From NCBI GenBank assembly GCA_903850425.1, contig CAINLR010000045.1, forward strand, positions 1-37,041: a stretch of DNA of 37,041 bases, read 5' to 3'. The notes beneath the pieces are model-generated. The model did no database searches, was not told the origin of the DNA, and worked only from the letters and a program-made list of their open reading frames with translations. Positions 1 through 7,544 of the stretch are shown piece after piece. How positions within the stretch are numbered: the stretch's first letter is position 1; each line of letters starts with the position of its first letter. This DNA comes from an uncultured Verrucomicrobia subdivision 3 bacterium (lineage in GTDB: Bacteria; Verrucomicrobiota; Verrucomicrobiia; Limisphaerales; UBA11358). The position numbers were made by a program, and so were the translations under genes.

Positions 1-25
1 ACACCCTTCCAATCCAGCCCCAAAA

Positions 26-126
26 CTGTCCGACAGCCGCCCGGAACCCTGTCCGACAGAAATCGGAATGCTGTCCGGCAGAAATCGGAACCCTGTCCGA
101 CAGAGATTAGAATCACTGTCCGACAG
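26..126. repeat. Tandem dyad array, five CTGTCCGACAG cores
   Basis: Five copies of an 11-bp core CTGTC-C-GACAG start at 26, 49, 71, 93 and 116, so the spacing is 22-23 bp; the copy at 71 reads CTGTCCGGCAG. Each exact core is a perfect 5-bp inverted repeat around one central base. The cores are joined by 11-12 bp linkers rich in AATCGGAA. Nothing suggests a protein-coding role. Regularly spaced dyads about two helical turns apart look like a protein-binding array or a structural repeat, but the binding partner is unknown. The spacers are far too short for CRISPR. Confidence 0.8.
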
Positions 127-153
127 AGCCCGGAATACGCAGTTTTTCGGGCC

Positions 154-342
154 GCGACGCCCTGCCGACCAGTTGCGACGCCCTGCCGGCGGGTTGCGAC
201 GGGGTGCGGCTGACCTGCGACGGCCTTCCGCCGGGTTGCGACGCCCGGTTTTCGAGCGGCGACGCCCTTCCGACCGGTTGCGACGCCTTTCCGTCGCTCC
301 CCAACCCCTATCCGCCGAGTTGCGACGGCCTAAAGCCCATTT
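154..342. repeat. 21-bp tandem array, nine units
   Basis: The motif GCGACGSC recurs with an exact 21-bp period at 154, 175, 196, 217, 238, 259, 280, (301, degenerate) and 322. The consensus is roughly TTGCGACGCCCTTCCGACCGG. Because 21 bp is seven codons, every frame gives a heptad peptide repeat, for example LRRPxxx in the plus frame starting at 68. Twenty-one bp is also two helical turns. No initiation signal or non-repetitive coding context is present, so I read it as a DNA repeat rather than a gene. Confidence 0.8.
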
Positions 343-385
343 GCGCAATCACTTATCAGGACGTCACCCGTCATCCTTGCCGCGC

Positions 386-411
386 GAACTGCGCCGTTGA
401 ACTGCGCCGTT
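386..411. repeat. 13-bp direct tandem duplication
   Basis: GAACTGCGCCGTT occurs twice back to back (386-398 and 399-411), immediately left of the REP-like element at 415. It may be a slippage product or a scar of the element's insertion; the sequence alone does not decide. Confidence 0.6.
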
Positions 412-414
412 GGG

Positions 415-557
415 GAGCACGCCCGCCCCGGGCGTTGCTGGCCGCGCCCTCGCGGCCAGCCACTGGTGCAGGCCGTGGTAGCGAAGGTTGAAAATATTCG
501 GGTGCGCGCGGGTTTTCCGCGAGGGCGCGGAAAACGGCGCCCGAGGCGGGCGCGCTC
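415..557. repeat. Inverted pair of REP-like double hairpins
   Basis: Two about 46-nt units face each other (415-460 and 512-557), separated by 51 bp. Each unit has the outer sequence GAGCRCGCCCGCCYCGGGCG, itself a 6-bp hairpin (420-425/429-434 and 538-543/547-552). Each also has a perfect 10-bp hairpin with a 4-nt loop (437-446/451-460, loop CCCT; 512-521/526-535, loop AGGG). The two loops are complementary to each other. The arrangement resembles BIMEs, which are paired REP palindromes. It lies 25 bp beyond the stop codon of the minus-strand ABC permease, so it could terminate or protect that transcript. Confidence 0.8.
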
Positions 558-581
558 CTGTTCAATTTCGGGAATCCGGAT

Positions 582-3197
582 TTAATCTGCCGGGCCGACG
601 ACATTCTCCAGCCGTTGCGGCTGTTTGGGCAGTTCCAGCAAAGGCTCCGGGTAATATTGATCGCGATCTGGCCATAGCCACAGGCTGCCATCCGCCGCCA
701 GGGCGATGGTGTTCTTCCAGGTGGCGGTAATTGCGACCCAATCCTGGTGAATGCCCAGGCGCGTGGGCGGCATTTGACCCGCTTCCGTGAAATCCCAATT
801 GTGATGGTAACCACGCCATTGCCACAGCGAGCCATCCGCTTTGAGCGCCACGCGGTCATTCCAGTTCAAGGCCACGGCCGTCCAGTTGGTTTCCATTCCG
901 GCGCGCACCCAACCGGTGTCTTTGTTGGTGCCGTTGCTCTGCGATTCCCAGCGCAGCCACAGGGTGCCGTCCCGACCGACCCCGGCGGATTCGCCATTGC
1001 CCGTCGAAGTCAGCGTCGGCAGCGACATTTGATCCAGATTGGTCTGCCGGCTCAAGACCGCCTGGCTCTGGTCGTTCACGCTGAGTCGCCAGACACTGCC
1101 GTCGGTTTTGCGCGCCAGGCTGTCCCAGCCGGGGCTTAATTCCTGCCAGTCCGAAGCGGTGCCGAATTGCCGGAGCGGGCTGGTGCGCAAACTCGGCCAG
1201 GCTTGCCGCCAATGGCTCCACTCCAGCCGGTTCGTTCCCCAGCGCCACAGCGTGCCGTCGGTTTTTAACAGGAACACGCCGGCGGAGGAACGGACGATTT
1301 GTTGGCAATGGGTGACGTCACCAAAACGGTCCATATGGCCGCCCGGCCAGTTCCCCTGGTTTGGTTGGGAAATCCAGAGGGTGCCGTCAGCTTGAATGCC
1401 GAGCGTATCCAAATAACCCACGACATGATCTTCCGCTGGCGCGTCTCTGCCCGTGCCCACAAAATCCACATGCCGGGCCGACGCGGACACCCAATTGGAG
1501 CCCGCCATGAATTGGTGCGGCCCGCTGCTGACGGGAAAGGGATGCACGAGCGCCAACCAGATCATTTTATATCCCGGCTGTTCGGGAGTTCCCACGCGGT
1601 CGAACCAGATGCGGCCATCGGGCAACCGCACCATCAGCGTGTCGTCCGCCAGCTTGGTGAGCCTGGCTGGATTGGCCCGGGCGAATTGCGCCGGTCCGTG
1701 CGCGGGCTCCGCCGGCTGAAAATTTTCCCAGACGCGATGGTAAAGCGCCAAGCTGGCGACCAGGACAAAGCCAAACGCCCCGACGCCACCCAGCAGGTTG
1801 CGGCGCCACAACGGCCAGCCGGGGCGGAAGTCTTTGTAATTCAGATAGGCCAGCCCAAGCAGGGTGAGGATAATGGTCGGCACCGCAATCACGCCCGGCA
1901 GGGCCGAATGCACCGACCTGAATCCGTGGAAAATAAACCGGTCGTCGGTCAGCAGCAGCATGAAGGTGATGAAGAAAATGGTGACCCCCAGGCCGACGGC
2001 TTGCAGAAAACTGCGGGCGAGGGTGGAGGCAAAGAAGCTGATGAGCGTGAGCGCTGCGGCAAAGAAGACGACGCCACCTTGAAATAATAAAAGTCCCAAC
2101 CCCCCAGTGTGCGCTTCGATTCCAAACATTGGATTATGGGCGCCCAAGAGAATTCCAATGGCCTCCAGCAACATCGGCAGCACGCCGCCGAGGAGGATGC
2201 CCAGCAGCAACGTCACGGACGCCTTGATGGCGAATTGAAGGCGGCGTGTCACCGGCAGGCACAGTTGCCCCTCCAGCACGCCGAGCCGCCGTTCCTCCGC
2301 CACCGCCATGCTGCCGAGGATCGGCGGCAGCACCAGCCACAGGATCCAGAACGCCGACGTCAGCGCTTCGCCGGCGGAATCCTTGGCATAGAGGTGATAT
2401 TTCCGCAGCGCGATGACGCCCAGGTGCAGCACCAGCAGTCCCGCCGCGCCCAGCAGGCTGACTTGATGCAATTGAAATTCCTTCCTCACCAGCGCCAAAA
2501 GCGGCTGCCGGGTCCGGCGAGAAATCCCGTTCTGCGCGCGCGCGAATAGCTGCCACTCGGGCAGCGCAATGACGCCGCCCGACCAGCCCACATCCTGCGC
2601 CTTGAAAAACAACCAGCGCGCAAACAAAAATCCGCCCACCGAATAAACCCCGATGACGACACACAAAACCGCAATGACGAGATTGTCGGATTCGGTCCCG
2701 GCGAGAAAACCACCGGCGAACCCAGACAACACCGCCGGCACCAGCAGCGTGAGCCAGAACGCGCCGGCGATTTGGCGGAGCAGCAGCGTCGTCCACAGCC
2801 CGCCGGTGAACGTGGCCGAGGCAATCAGACAGATGGTGAAAAACAGATTGTAGGAATTCTTCCATTGCGTTGTGTCGTCCCCCCGGCCAGTGACGAAGGC
2901 GATGCCAAACGCCACCACCCACACGATGAAAACGGATAAGAATCCGACGGCGAGCACCACCAGTTTGGTTTGCCAGATTCGAATGCGTTCGGCCGGCTGG
3001 GCGAGCAGCGACGAAAAAGTGTTGAGACTCGCCTCGCGGCCAATCGTCGTCAGCGCCATGAGCGTCAAACCAAAAAACAGCAGCGAGGCAACGTAGAAAT
3101 CATACGGCCGCGTGATGGCCTGCACCATCGCCAGCAACATGGCCGCGCTCCAACTGGGCAGCAGCAGGCGGATTTCTTTTTTAAGGAGCGCATTCAT
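582..3197 (-). CDS. ABC-2 type permease fused to a seven-repeat RCC1-like domain
   Basis: An 871-aa membrane protein. Residues 1-500 hold about a dozen hydrophobic segments, among them about 34-53, 79-104, 118-168, 172-197, 245-266, 282-301, 329-354, 367-419, 436-461 and 472-493. This fits two fused ABC-2-type permease halves. Residues about 510-870 are soluble and carry seven DGxx(I/L/V)W motifs at 527, 604, 647, 699, 743, 788 and 836, spaced mostly 43-52 residues apart. That spacing and the ADGSLWxW signature match RCC1-like beta-propeller repeats; the first interval is longer (77). The ATG at 3197 overlaps the stop of the upstream ABC ATPase (ATGA), so the two are translationally coupled and form one transporter. 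The substrate is unknown. The permease-RCC1 fusion is unusual; the propeller may be a sensing or docking domain. Confidence 0.85.
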   Translation of the reverse strand: MNALLKKEIRLLLPSWSAAMLLAMVQAITRPYDFYVASLLFFGLTLMALTTIGREASLNTFSSLLAQPAERIRIWQTKLVVLAVGFLSVFIVWVVAFGIAFVTGRGDDTTQWKNSYNLFFTICLIASATFTGGLWTTLLLRQIAGAFWLTLLVPAVLSGFAGGFLAGTESDNLVIAVLCVVIGVYSVGGFLFARWLFFKAQDVGWSGGVIALPEWQLFARAQNGISRRTRQPLLALVRKEFQLHQVSLLGAAGLLVLHLGVIALRKYHLYAKDSAGEALTSAFWILWLVLPPILGSMAVAEERRLGVLEGQLCLPVTRRLQFAIKASVTLLLGILLGGVLPMLLEAIGILLGAHNPMFGIEAHTGGLGLLLFQGGVVFFAAALTLISFFASTLARSFLQAVGLGVTIFFITFMLLLTDDRFIFHGFRSVHSALPGVIAVPTIILTLLGLAYLNYKDFRPGWPLWRRNLLGGVGAFGFVLVASLALYHRVWENFQPAEPAHGPAQFARANPARLTKLADDTLMVRLPDGRIWFDRVGTPEQPGYKMIWLALVHPFPVSSGPHQFMAGSNWVSASARHVDFVGTGRDAPAEDHVVGYLDTLGIQADGTLWISQPNQGNWPGGHMDRFGDVTHCQQIVRSSAGVFLLKTDGTLWRWGTNRLEWSHWRQAWPSLRTSPLRQFGTASDWQELSPGWDSLARKTDGSVWRLSVNDQSQAVLSRQTNLDQMSLPTLTSTGNGESAGVGRDGTLWLRWESQSNGTNKDTGWVRAGMETNWTAVALNWNDRVALKADGSLWQWRGYHHNWDFTEAGQMPPTRLGIHQDWVAITATWKNTIALAADGSLWLWPDRDQYYPEPLLELPKQPQRLENVVGPAD

Positions 3198-4102
3198 GCT
3201 TTCGCCTTCTTCAAAACGTCCGAGGCCACGAAAATTTCCTCCAGCGACAACGACTCGCTGTTGAGTTCCTCCGGCGAGCGCGCTTTCAATTCCGCCAGCA
3301 GTTGCTCGCTGTTGCCGTTGGCGAGAATTTCCACTTCGCGGCCGTTTTGTTTCACGCTCAACGCGCCAGCCAGGTTGAGTTGTGCCGGCGGTTGGGCGAA
3401 GCGGGCGCGGATTTTGCGGAAGCGATCCCGCGCGGCGTCAGCTTCCATCGTCAGCAGCGCGCGGCCCTGTTCGATGATGGTGAATTCGTCAATCAAGCCC
3501 TCGAATTCCGAAATCAGATGCGTGGAAACAAACACGGTGCGCCGGCCGGGATCACCGGATTGATACGCGCCGATGACGGTCTCGATGAATTCGCGCCGCA
3601 CGATCGGGTCCAGGCCGCTGGTCGGCTCGTCGAGCACGAGCAGCTCCGGTTCGGGACAGATTGCGCTGATGAGCGCAAGCTGGGTGCGCTGGCCTTTGGA
3701 AAGGCTCGTCGTCTTTTTGGCTGGGTCGAGTTGAAAGCGGTTGAGCAAATCGTTTTCGATGTCGCGGTTCCAGTGTTGGCGGAAGGACGCAAAGTATTCC
3801 AGCGTCTCGCGCACGGTCATCCACGGATAAAACGCGACCTGGTCCGGCACATACGCCAGCCGCGATTTGACGGCGACTTCCTCTTTGCGCGGGTCGAGGC
3901 CGAACACCCGCGCCGTGCCGGCATCGGGCCGCAGCAGATTGAGCAGGCACTTGATGGTCGTGGTTTTCCCCGCGCCGTTGCGGCCGAAAAAGCCGTAACA
4001 CTTTCCGGGACGCACGCTCAACGAGAGGCCGTCCACGGCATCCAGCTTGCCGTAGCGCCGCGTGAGGTTTTGGATTTCAATGATGGGCGAGTCTGTGTTC
4101 AT
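3194..4102 (-). CDS. ABC transporter ATP-binding protein
   Basis: A 302-aa ATPase that would energise the RCC1-fused permease encoded next to it. Visible motifs are Walker A GRNGAGKTT (40-48), signature LSKGQ (134-138), Walker B LLVLDEP (154-160) with D-loop SGLD, and an H-loop STHLISE. The C-terminal about 90 residues are the variable tail typical of CcmA/YtrB-type export ATPases. I chose the ATG at 4102 (MNTDSPII...) because the open frame further upstream runs through the heptamer hairpin at 4162-4251 and gives non-conserved sequence. It is cotranscribed with the upstream GntR-type regulator. No clear Shine-Dalgarno precedes the start. Confidence 0.9.
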   Translation of the reverse strand: MNTDSPIIEIQNLTRRYGKLDAVDGLSLSVRPGKCYGFFGRNGAGKTTTIKCLLNLLRPDAGTARVFGLDPRKEEVAVKSRLAYVPDQVAFYPWMTVRETLEYFASFRQHWNRDIENDLLNRFQLDPAKKTTSLSKGQRTQLALISAICPEPELLVLDEPTSGLDPIVRREFIETVIGAYQSGDPGRRTVFVSTHLISEFEGLIDEFTIIEQGRALLTMEADAARDRFRKIRARFAQPPAQLNLAGALSVKQNGREVEILANGNSEQLLAELKARSPEELNSESLSLEEIFVASDVLKKAKA

Positions 4103-4161
4103 ACGATTATCAGATGGGGCGCGTGGCTTCCGTCGGTTGAAAATGGGAAGCATGCAACATG

Positions 4162-4251
4162 GAACCTTCAACCCCCAACGCCCAAGGAAGCCGGCCGGCG
4201 GGCGCGTGAAACCTTGGAGGTTCGAGGTTCGAGGTTGAAGGTTGAAGGTTC
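4162..4251. repeat. Heptamer-arm hairpin A
   Basis: The right arm 4217-4251 is exactly five 7-bp units: GAGGTTC twice, GAGGTTG, AAGGTTG, AAGGTTC. The left arm (about 4162-4187) reads GAACCTT-CAACCCC-CAACGCC-CAAGG and pairs with it. The centre is GC-rich (CCGGCCGGCGGG). It lies between the stop of the GntR-type gene (4260) and the start of the ABC ATPase (4102). Confidence 0.8.
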
Positions 4252-4259
4252 ATTTTTTA

Positions 4260-4664
4260 TCAGTTGATTTTCTTGGCACCTGATTGCTGTTCAAAGTAGT
4301 CCAGTCGTTCTTGGACGAGCGCCAAAAATTTCTCGCGGTCCACCTGGAGGTGATGCGCCATGACGACGGCTTCATCAATTTCCGCGAGCAGGAGTTTCTG
4401 GCGAATGGGCTTGGTGAAGGGCGAATTGTTCTCCTTCAGGAAACAGCCTTTGCCCGGCCGGGTTTCAAGGACGCCCTGATTCTCCAATTCAGTGTAAGCC
4501 TTGGCAATGGTGTTGCGGTTGACGCGCAGTTCCTCGGCGAGCGGACGGATGGACGGCAGCGGTTCGCCGGCTTGCAACACGCCGGAAGCCGCCGCGTAAC
4601 GGACCTGATCCACGAGCTGGAGATAAACCGGCTTGCCTGACTTAAAATCTATTTTGAAGATCAT
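4260..4664 (-). CDS. GntR-family regulator, YtrA-like
   Basis: A 134-aa transcriptional regulator. Residues about 10-75 form a GntR winged helix-turn-helix: the GKPVYLQLVDQV start, then PLPSIRPLAEELRVNRNTIAKAY, then a wing ending in GVLETRPGKGCFL. The C-terminal part is only about 55 residues, mostly helical, and lacks a large effector domain. This short layout is characteristic of the YtrA subfamily, which usually sits first in ABC-transporter operons and represses them. The downstream genes here are exactly an ABC ATPase and permease. A perfect dyad overlapping its own promoter (4678-4697) is the likely operator. The ATG at 4664 has no obvious Shine-Dalgarno. The inducer cannot be inferred. 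Confidence 0.92.
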   Translation of the reverse strand: MIFKIDFKSGKPVYLQLVDQVRYAAASGVLQAGEPLPSIRPLAEELRVNRNTIAKAYTELENQGVLETRPGKGCFLKENNSPFTKPIRQKLLLAEIDEAVVMAHHLQVDREKFLALVQERLDYFEQQSGAKKIN

Positions 4665-4677
4665 GGCGTTTATTTAG

Positions 4678-4697
4678 TGTCATAGGACTGTATGACA
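4678..4697. promoter_or_regulatory. Putative operator for the GntR-type regulator
   Basis: TGTCATA-N6-TATGACA is a perfect 7-bp inverted repeat (4678-4684/4691-4697), extendable to 8 of 9 paired bases (AGTGTCATA/TATGACAGT). It covers the -10 region of the minus-strand promoter and lies 13 bp upstream of the regulator's start codon. GntR-family dimers bind such dyads. Autoregulation is inferred from position. Confidence 0.7.
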
Positions 4698-4715
4698 GTG
4701 GCCCCGATGTGTCAA
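4687..4715 (-). promoter_or_regulatory. Sigma70-type promoter of the gntR-ABC operon
   Basis: On the minus strand TTGACA (4715-4710) is followed after 17 bp by TACAGT (4692-4687), a perfect -35 and a 4/6 -10 at optimal spacing. Transcription would start near 4680, about 15-20 nt before the regulator's ATG at 4664. The -10 lies inside the dyad 4678-4697, so occupation of the dyad should block the promoter. Confidence 0.7.
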
Positions 4716-4906
4716 GCCCGTTTTTCCTGGGCCGGCCATCCCCGCTGGGCAGTGTTGGAGCGGCCGCCCGAACATGCGGAGAATTGTTTTCTGCAACTTT
4801 GTTCGTGACGACGGTGTTTGAAAATTGTCTATTGCAGCGGTTATGCGTCAACCAATCCACATTGGCGGCGGAAACGAGTCAACCCTTCGGGGGACTTGAA
4901 GCATTC

Positions 4907-6304
4907 ATGACGACTACCCATCCCCAGGCCCTGAATGTGTTCGCGCGGAAGTTGGCGTGGATTCTCATGCTGCGGCGGGCCGTGCGCTGGATGAGCGTCT
5001 GGTTTTTTGTCTGGGGCGCGCTGGTGCTGGCGGCGCGCATTGCGTCCGCCCCCTTCGCCGAATGGCTGGCGCTCGGCGTTTTAGGTTGTGTGCCGCTGGC
5101 GATTTTTGCCGCAATTTGGGAACGCCGTCGCCTGCCGGGCTTCTCCCAAATCCGCGCGAGCTACGATCAGTTGGCCGAGTGCGGTGGCCTGATGATGAGC
5201 GAAGAGGCGGCCGAGATGTCCGCGTGGCACGCCCAATTGCCCACCGCTGCCGTGCCCGGAATGCGCTGGCAGGGTGGTCGCGCGCTGCTGGTGCTGGCGG
5301 TGTCCGCTTTGTTTGTAGCGGTGACGCTGCTGTTGCCGGAACGCTTCACGCAACTGGCCCATCGCCCGTTGGAAATCGGCCAGATCGTGGACCAATTGCA
5401 GGCGGAGGTGAAAACCCTCGCACAGGAAAAAATCGTGGATGACAAGAAGGCGGAGGAGTTGCAGAAGCAGTTGTCGCAATTGCAAAAGGATTCCACCGGT
5501 TTTGATCCGAATAAAACCTGGGAAGCGCTGGACCACATCAAGCAAGCCAATTCTGATCTCGCGAAACAGGCGGCGGAAGAGGCGCTGAAAAAAACCGAGT
5601 CATTAACGCAGGCCGAGACCCTCGCCAAAGCCATGCAACAAGCGGCGGACGCGGGCATGGACAAGGCCACCGCCTCGGTGGCCGCGCAGGATCTGGCCTC
5701 GCTGTTGAACGCGGCGAAACTGGAGGAAGGCATTTTGAATGGCAAAATTCCGCCGGAACTGCTGGCCAATCTCGATGGCTTGAACAAAGAGCAGATGGAA
5801 AAACTGGTGAAGGCGCTGGAGCTGAACAAGGGTTCCTTGAGCAAGACCATGGCGGATCTGGCAAAGCTCAAGCTGATTGATCCAGCCGCGCTCGAAAAAA
5901 TGAAAGGCGCCTGCAAGGACGGCAACTATGCGGCGCTGTCGGATTACCTGAGCCATTGCCAGGGCGGCAAATGTGATTCGGAACTGCTGTTCTCGTGGTT
6001 GCGCAAGAGCTGCAAGGGCGGACCCGGTGGCGGCGGACCGGAAGCCGAAATGACGTGGGACAACGACACGTCGGAAAAGGATCAGAAGTTTCAGGAACAC
6101 ACGTTGCCGCCAGCGTCCAAGCTGGATGACGCGCAACTCGTCAACGTGAGCAAGGCCGCGCCGGAACTGAGCGCCAACAACCTGGTCGTCGGCCACGGCG
6201 CACTCGACAACGCGGTGGCCGGCGGCGGCTCGGCGCATTCGCAAACGATTTTGCCCGAACACCGGCAGGCGGTGCAGAAATTTTTCAAGAGGGAAGAAAA
6301 ATGA
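4907..6304 (+). CDS. Membrane-anchored coiled-coil protein, first gene of the MoxR/VWA operon
   Basis: A 465-aa protein of no family I can name. Three hydrophobic segments (about 29-46, 52-71, 126-143) are followed by a charged alpha-helical region with coiled-coil character (about 160-195, KKAEELQKQLSQLQKD). A long Ala/Leu/Lys-rich helical region (about 200-400) and a Gly-rich stretch with several cysteines (CQGGKC, KSCKGGPGGGG) come next. Proteins with this layout are seen beside moxR in similar operons and are thought to be structural or scaffold membrane proteins. I chose ATG 4907 (MTTTHPQ...) rather than the longer frame from 4709, because the extension would run through the divergent promoter region. 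The gene is 103 bp from moxR, with hairpin B between them. Confidence 0.75.
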   Translation: MTTTHPQALNVFARKLAWILMLRRAVRWMSVWFFVWGALVLAARIASAPFAEWLALGVLGCVPLAIFAAIWERRRLPGFSQIRASYDQLAECGGLMMSEEAAEMSAWHAQLPTAAVPGMRWQGGRALLVLAVSALFVAVTLLLPERFTQLAHRPLEIGQIVDQLQAEVKTLAQEKIVDDKKAEELQKQLSQLQKDSTGFDPNKTWEALDHIKQANSDLAKQAAEEALKKTESLTQAETLAKAMQQAADAGMDKATASVAAQDLASLLNAAKLEEGILNGKIPPELLANLDGLNKEQMEKLVKALELNKGSLSKTMADLAKLKLIDPAALEKMKGACKDGNYAALSDYLSHCQGGKCDSELLFSWLRKSCKGGPGGGGPEAEMTWDNDTSEKDQKFQEHTLPPASKLDDAQLVNVSKAAPELSANNLVVGHGALDNAVAGGGSAHSQTILPEHRQAVQKFFKREEK

Positions 6305-6307
6305 GGG

Positions 6308-6395
6308 AACAACCAACACCGAACAGCCAACAACCAACATCCAGTGAAACAGGCGCGCGCGGAGTCCCACCATTAGTTGTTTGAGGTTGGTTGTT
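6308..6395. repeat. Heptamer-arm hairpin B
   Basis: The left arm 6308-6342 is five heptamers: AACAACC, AACACCG, AACAGCC, AACAACC, AACATCC. The right arm 6375-6395 (AGTTGTT, TGAGGTT, GGTTGTT) is complementary; GGAACAACCAAC (6306-6317) pairs perfectly with GTTGGTTGTTCC (6386-6397). The centre is GC-rich (GGCGCGCGCGG). It begins 3 nt after the stop of the coiled-coil gene and ends 17 nt before the moxR ATG. Confidence 0.85.
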
Positions 6396-6412
6396 CCTAT
6401 TCCAAATAATTT

Positions 6413-7447
<1,035 letters not shown>

Positions 7448-7452
7448 AGGCG

Positions 7453-7544
7453 AATTAAAAATGAAAAATGAAAAATTAAAAATCAGGGAAAGACTTTCGC
7501 GCGTTGCGTGGTGTTTTTTAATTTTTAATTTTGCATTTTTAATT
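7453..7544. repeat. Heptamer-arm hairpin C, coding for a signal-like N-terminus
   Basis: The left arm 7453-7487 reads AATTAAA, AATGAAA, AATGAAA, AATTAAA, AATCAGG. The right arm about 7510-7544 ends TTTAATT, TTTAATT, TTGCATT, TTTAATT. GAATTAAAAATG (7452-7463) pairs perfectly with CATTTTTAATTC (7534-7545). The GC-rich centre contains CGCGCGTTGCG. It starts 5 nt after the moxR stop and includes the start codon and first 28 codons of the next gene. Confidence 0.85.

Noticed and set aside
26-342. CRISPR-like appearance of the two repeat arrays
   Set aside because: Units are 21-23 bp end to end with no unique 30-40 bp spacers and no cas genes nearby.
68-400. 110-aa ORF with LRRP heptads
   Set aside because: It is the translation of the 21-bp DNA repeat; the other frames give equally regular peptides and no start signal is present.
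1299-2549. Long plus-strand ORFs within the ABC permease gene
   Set aside because: They are antisense to a gene with clear transmembrane and RCC1-like content.
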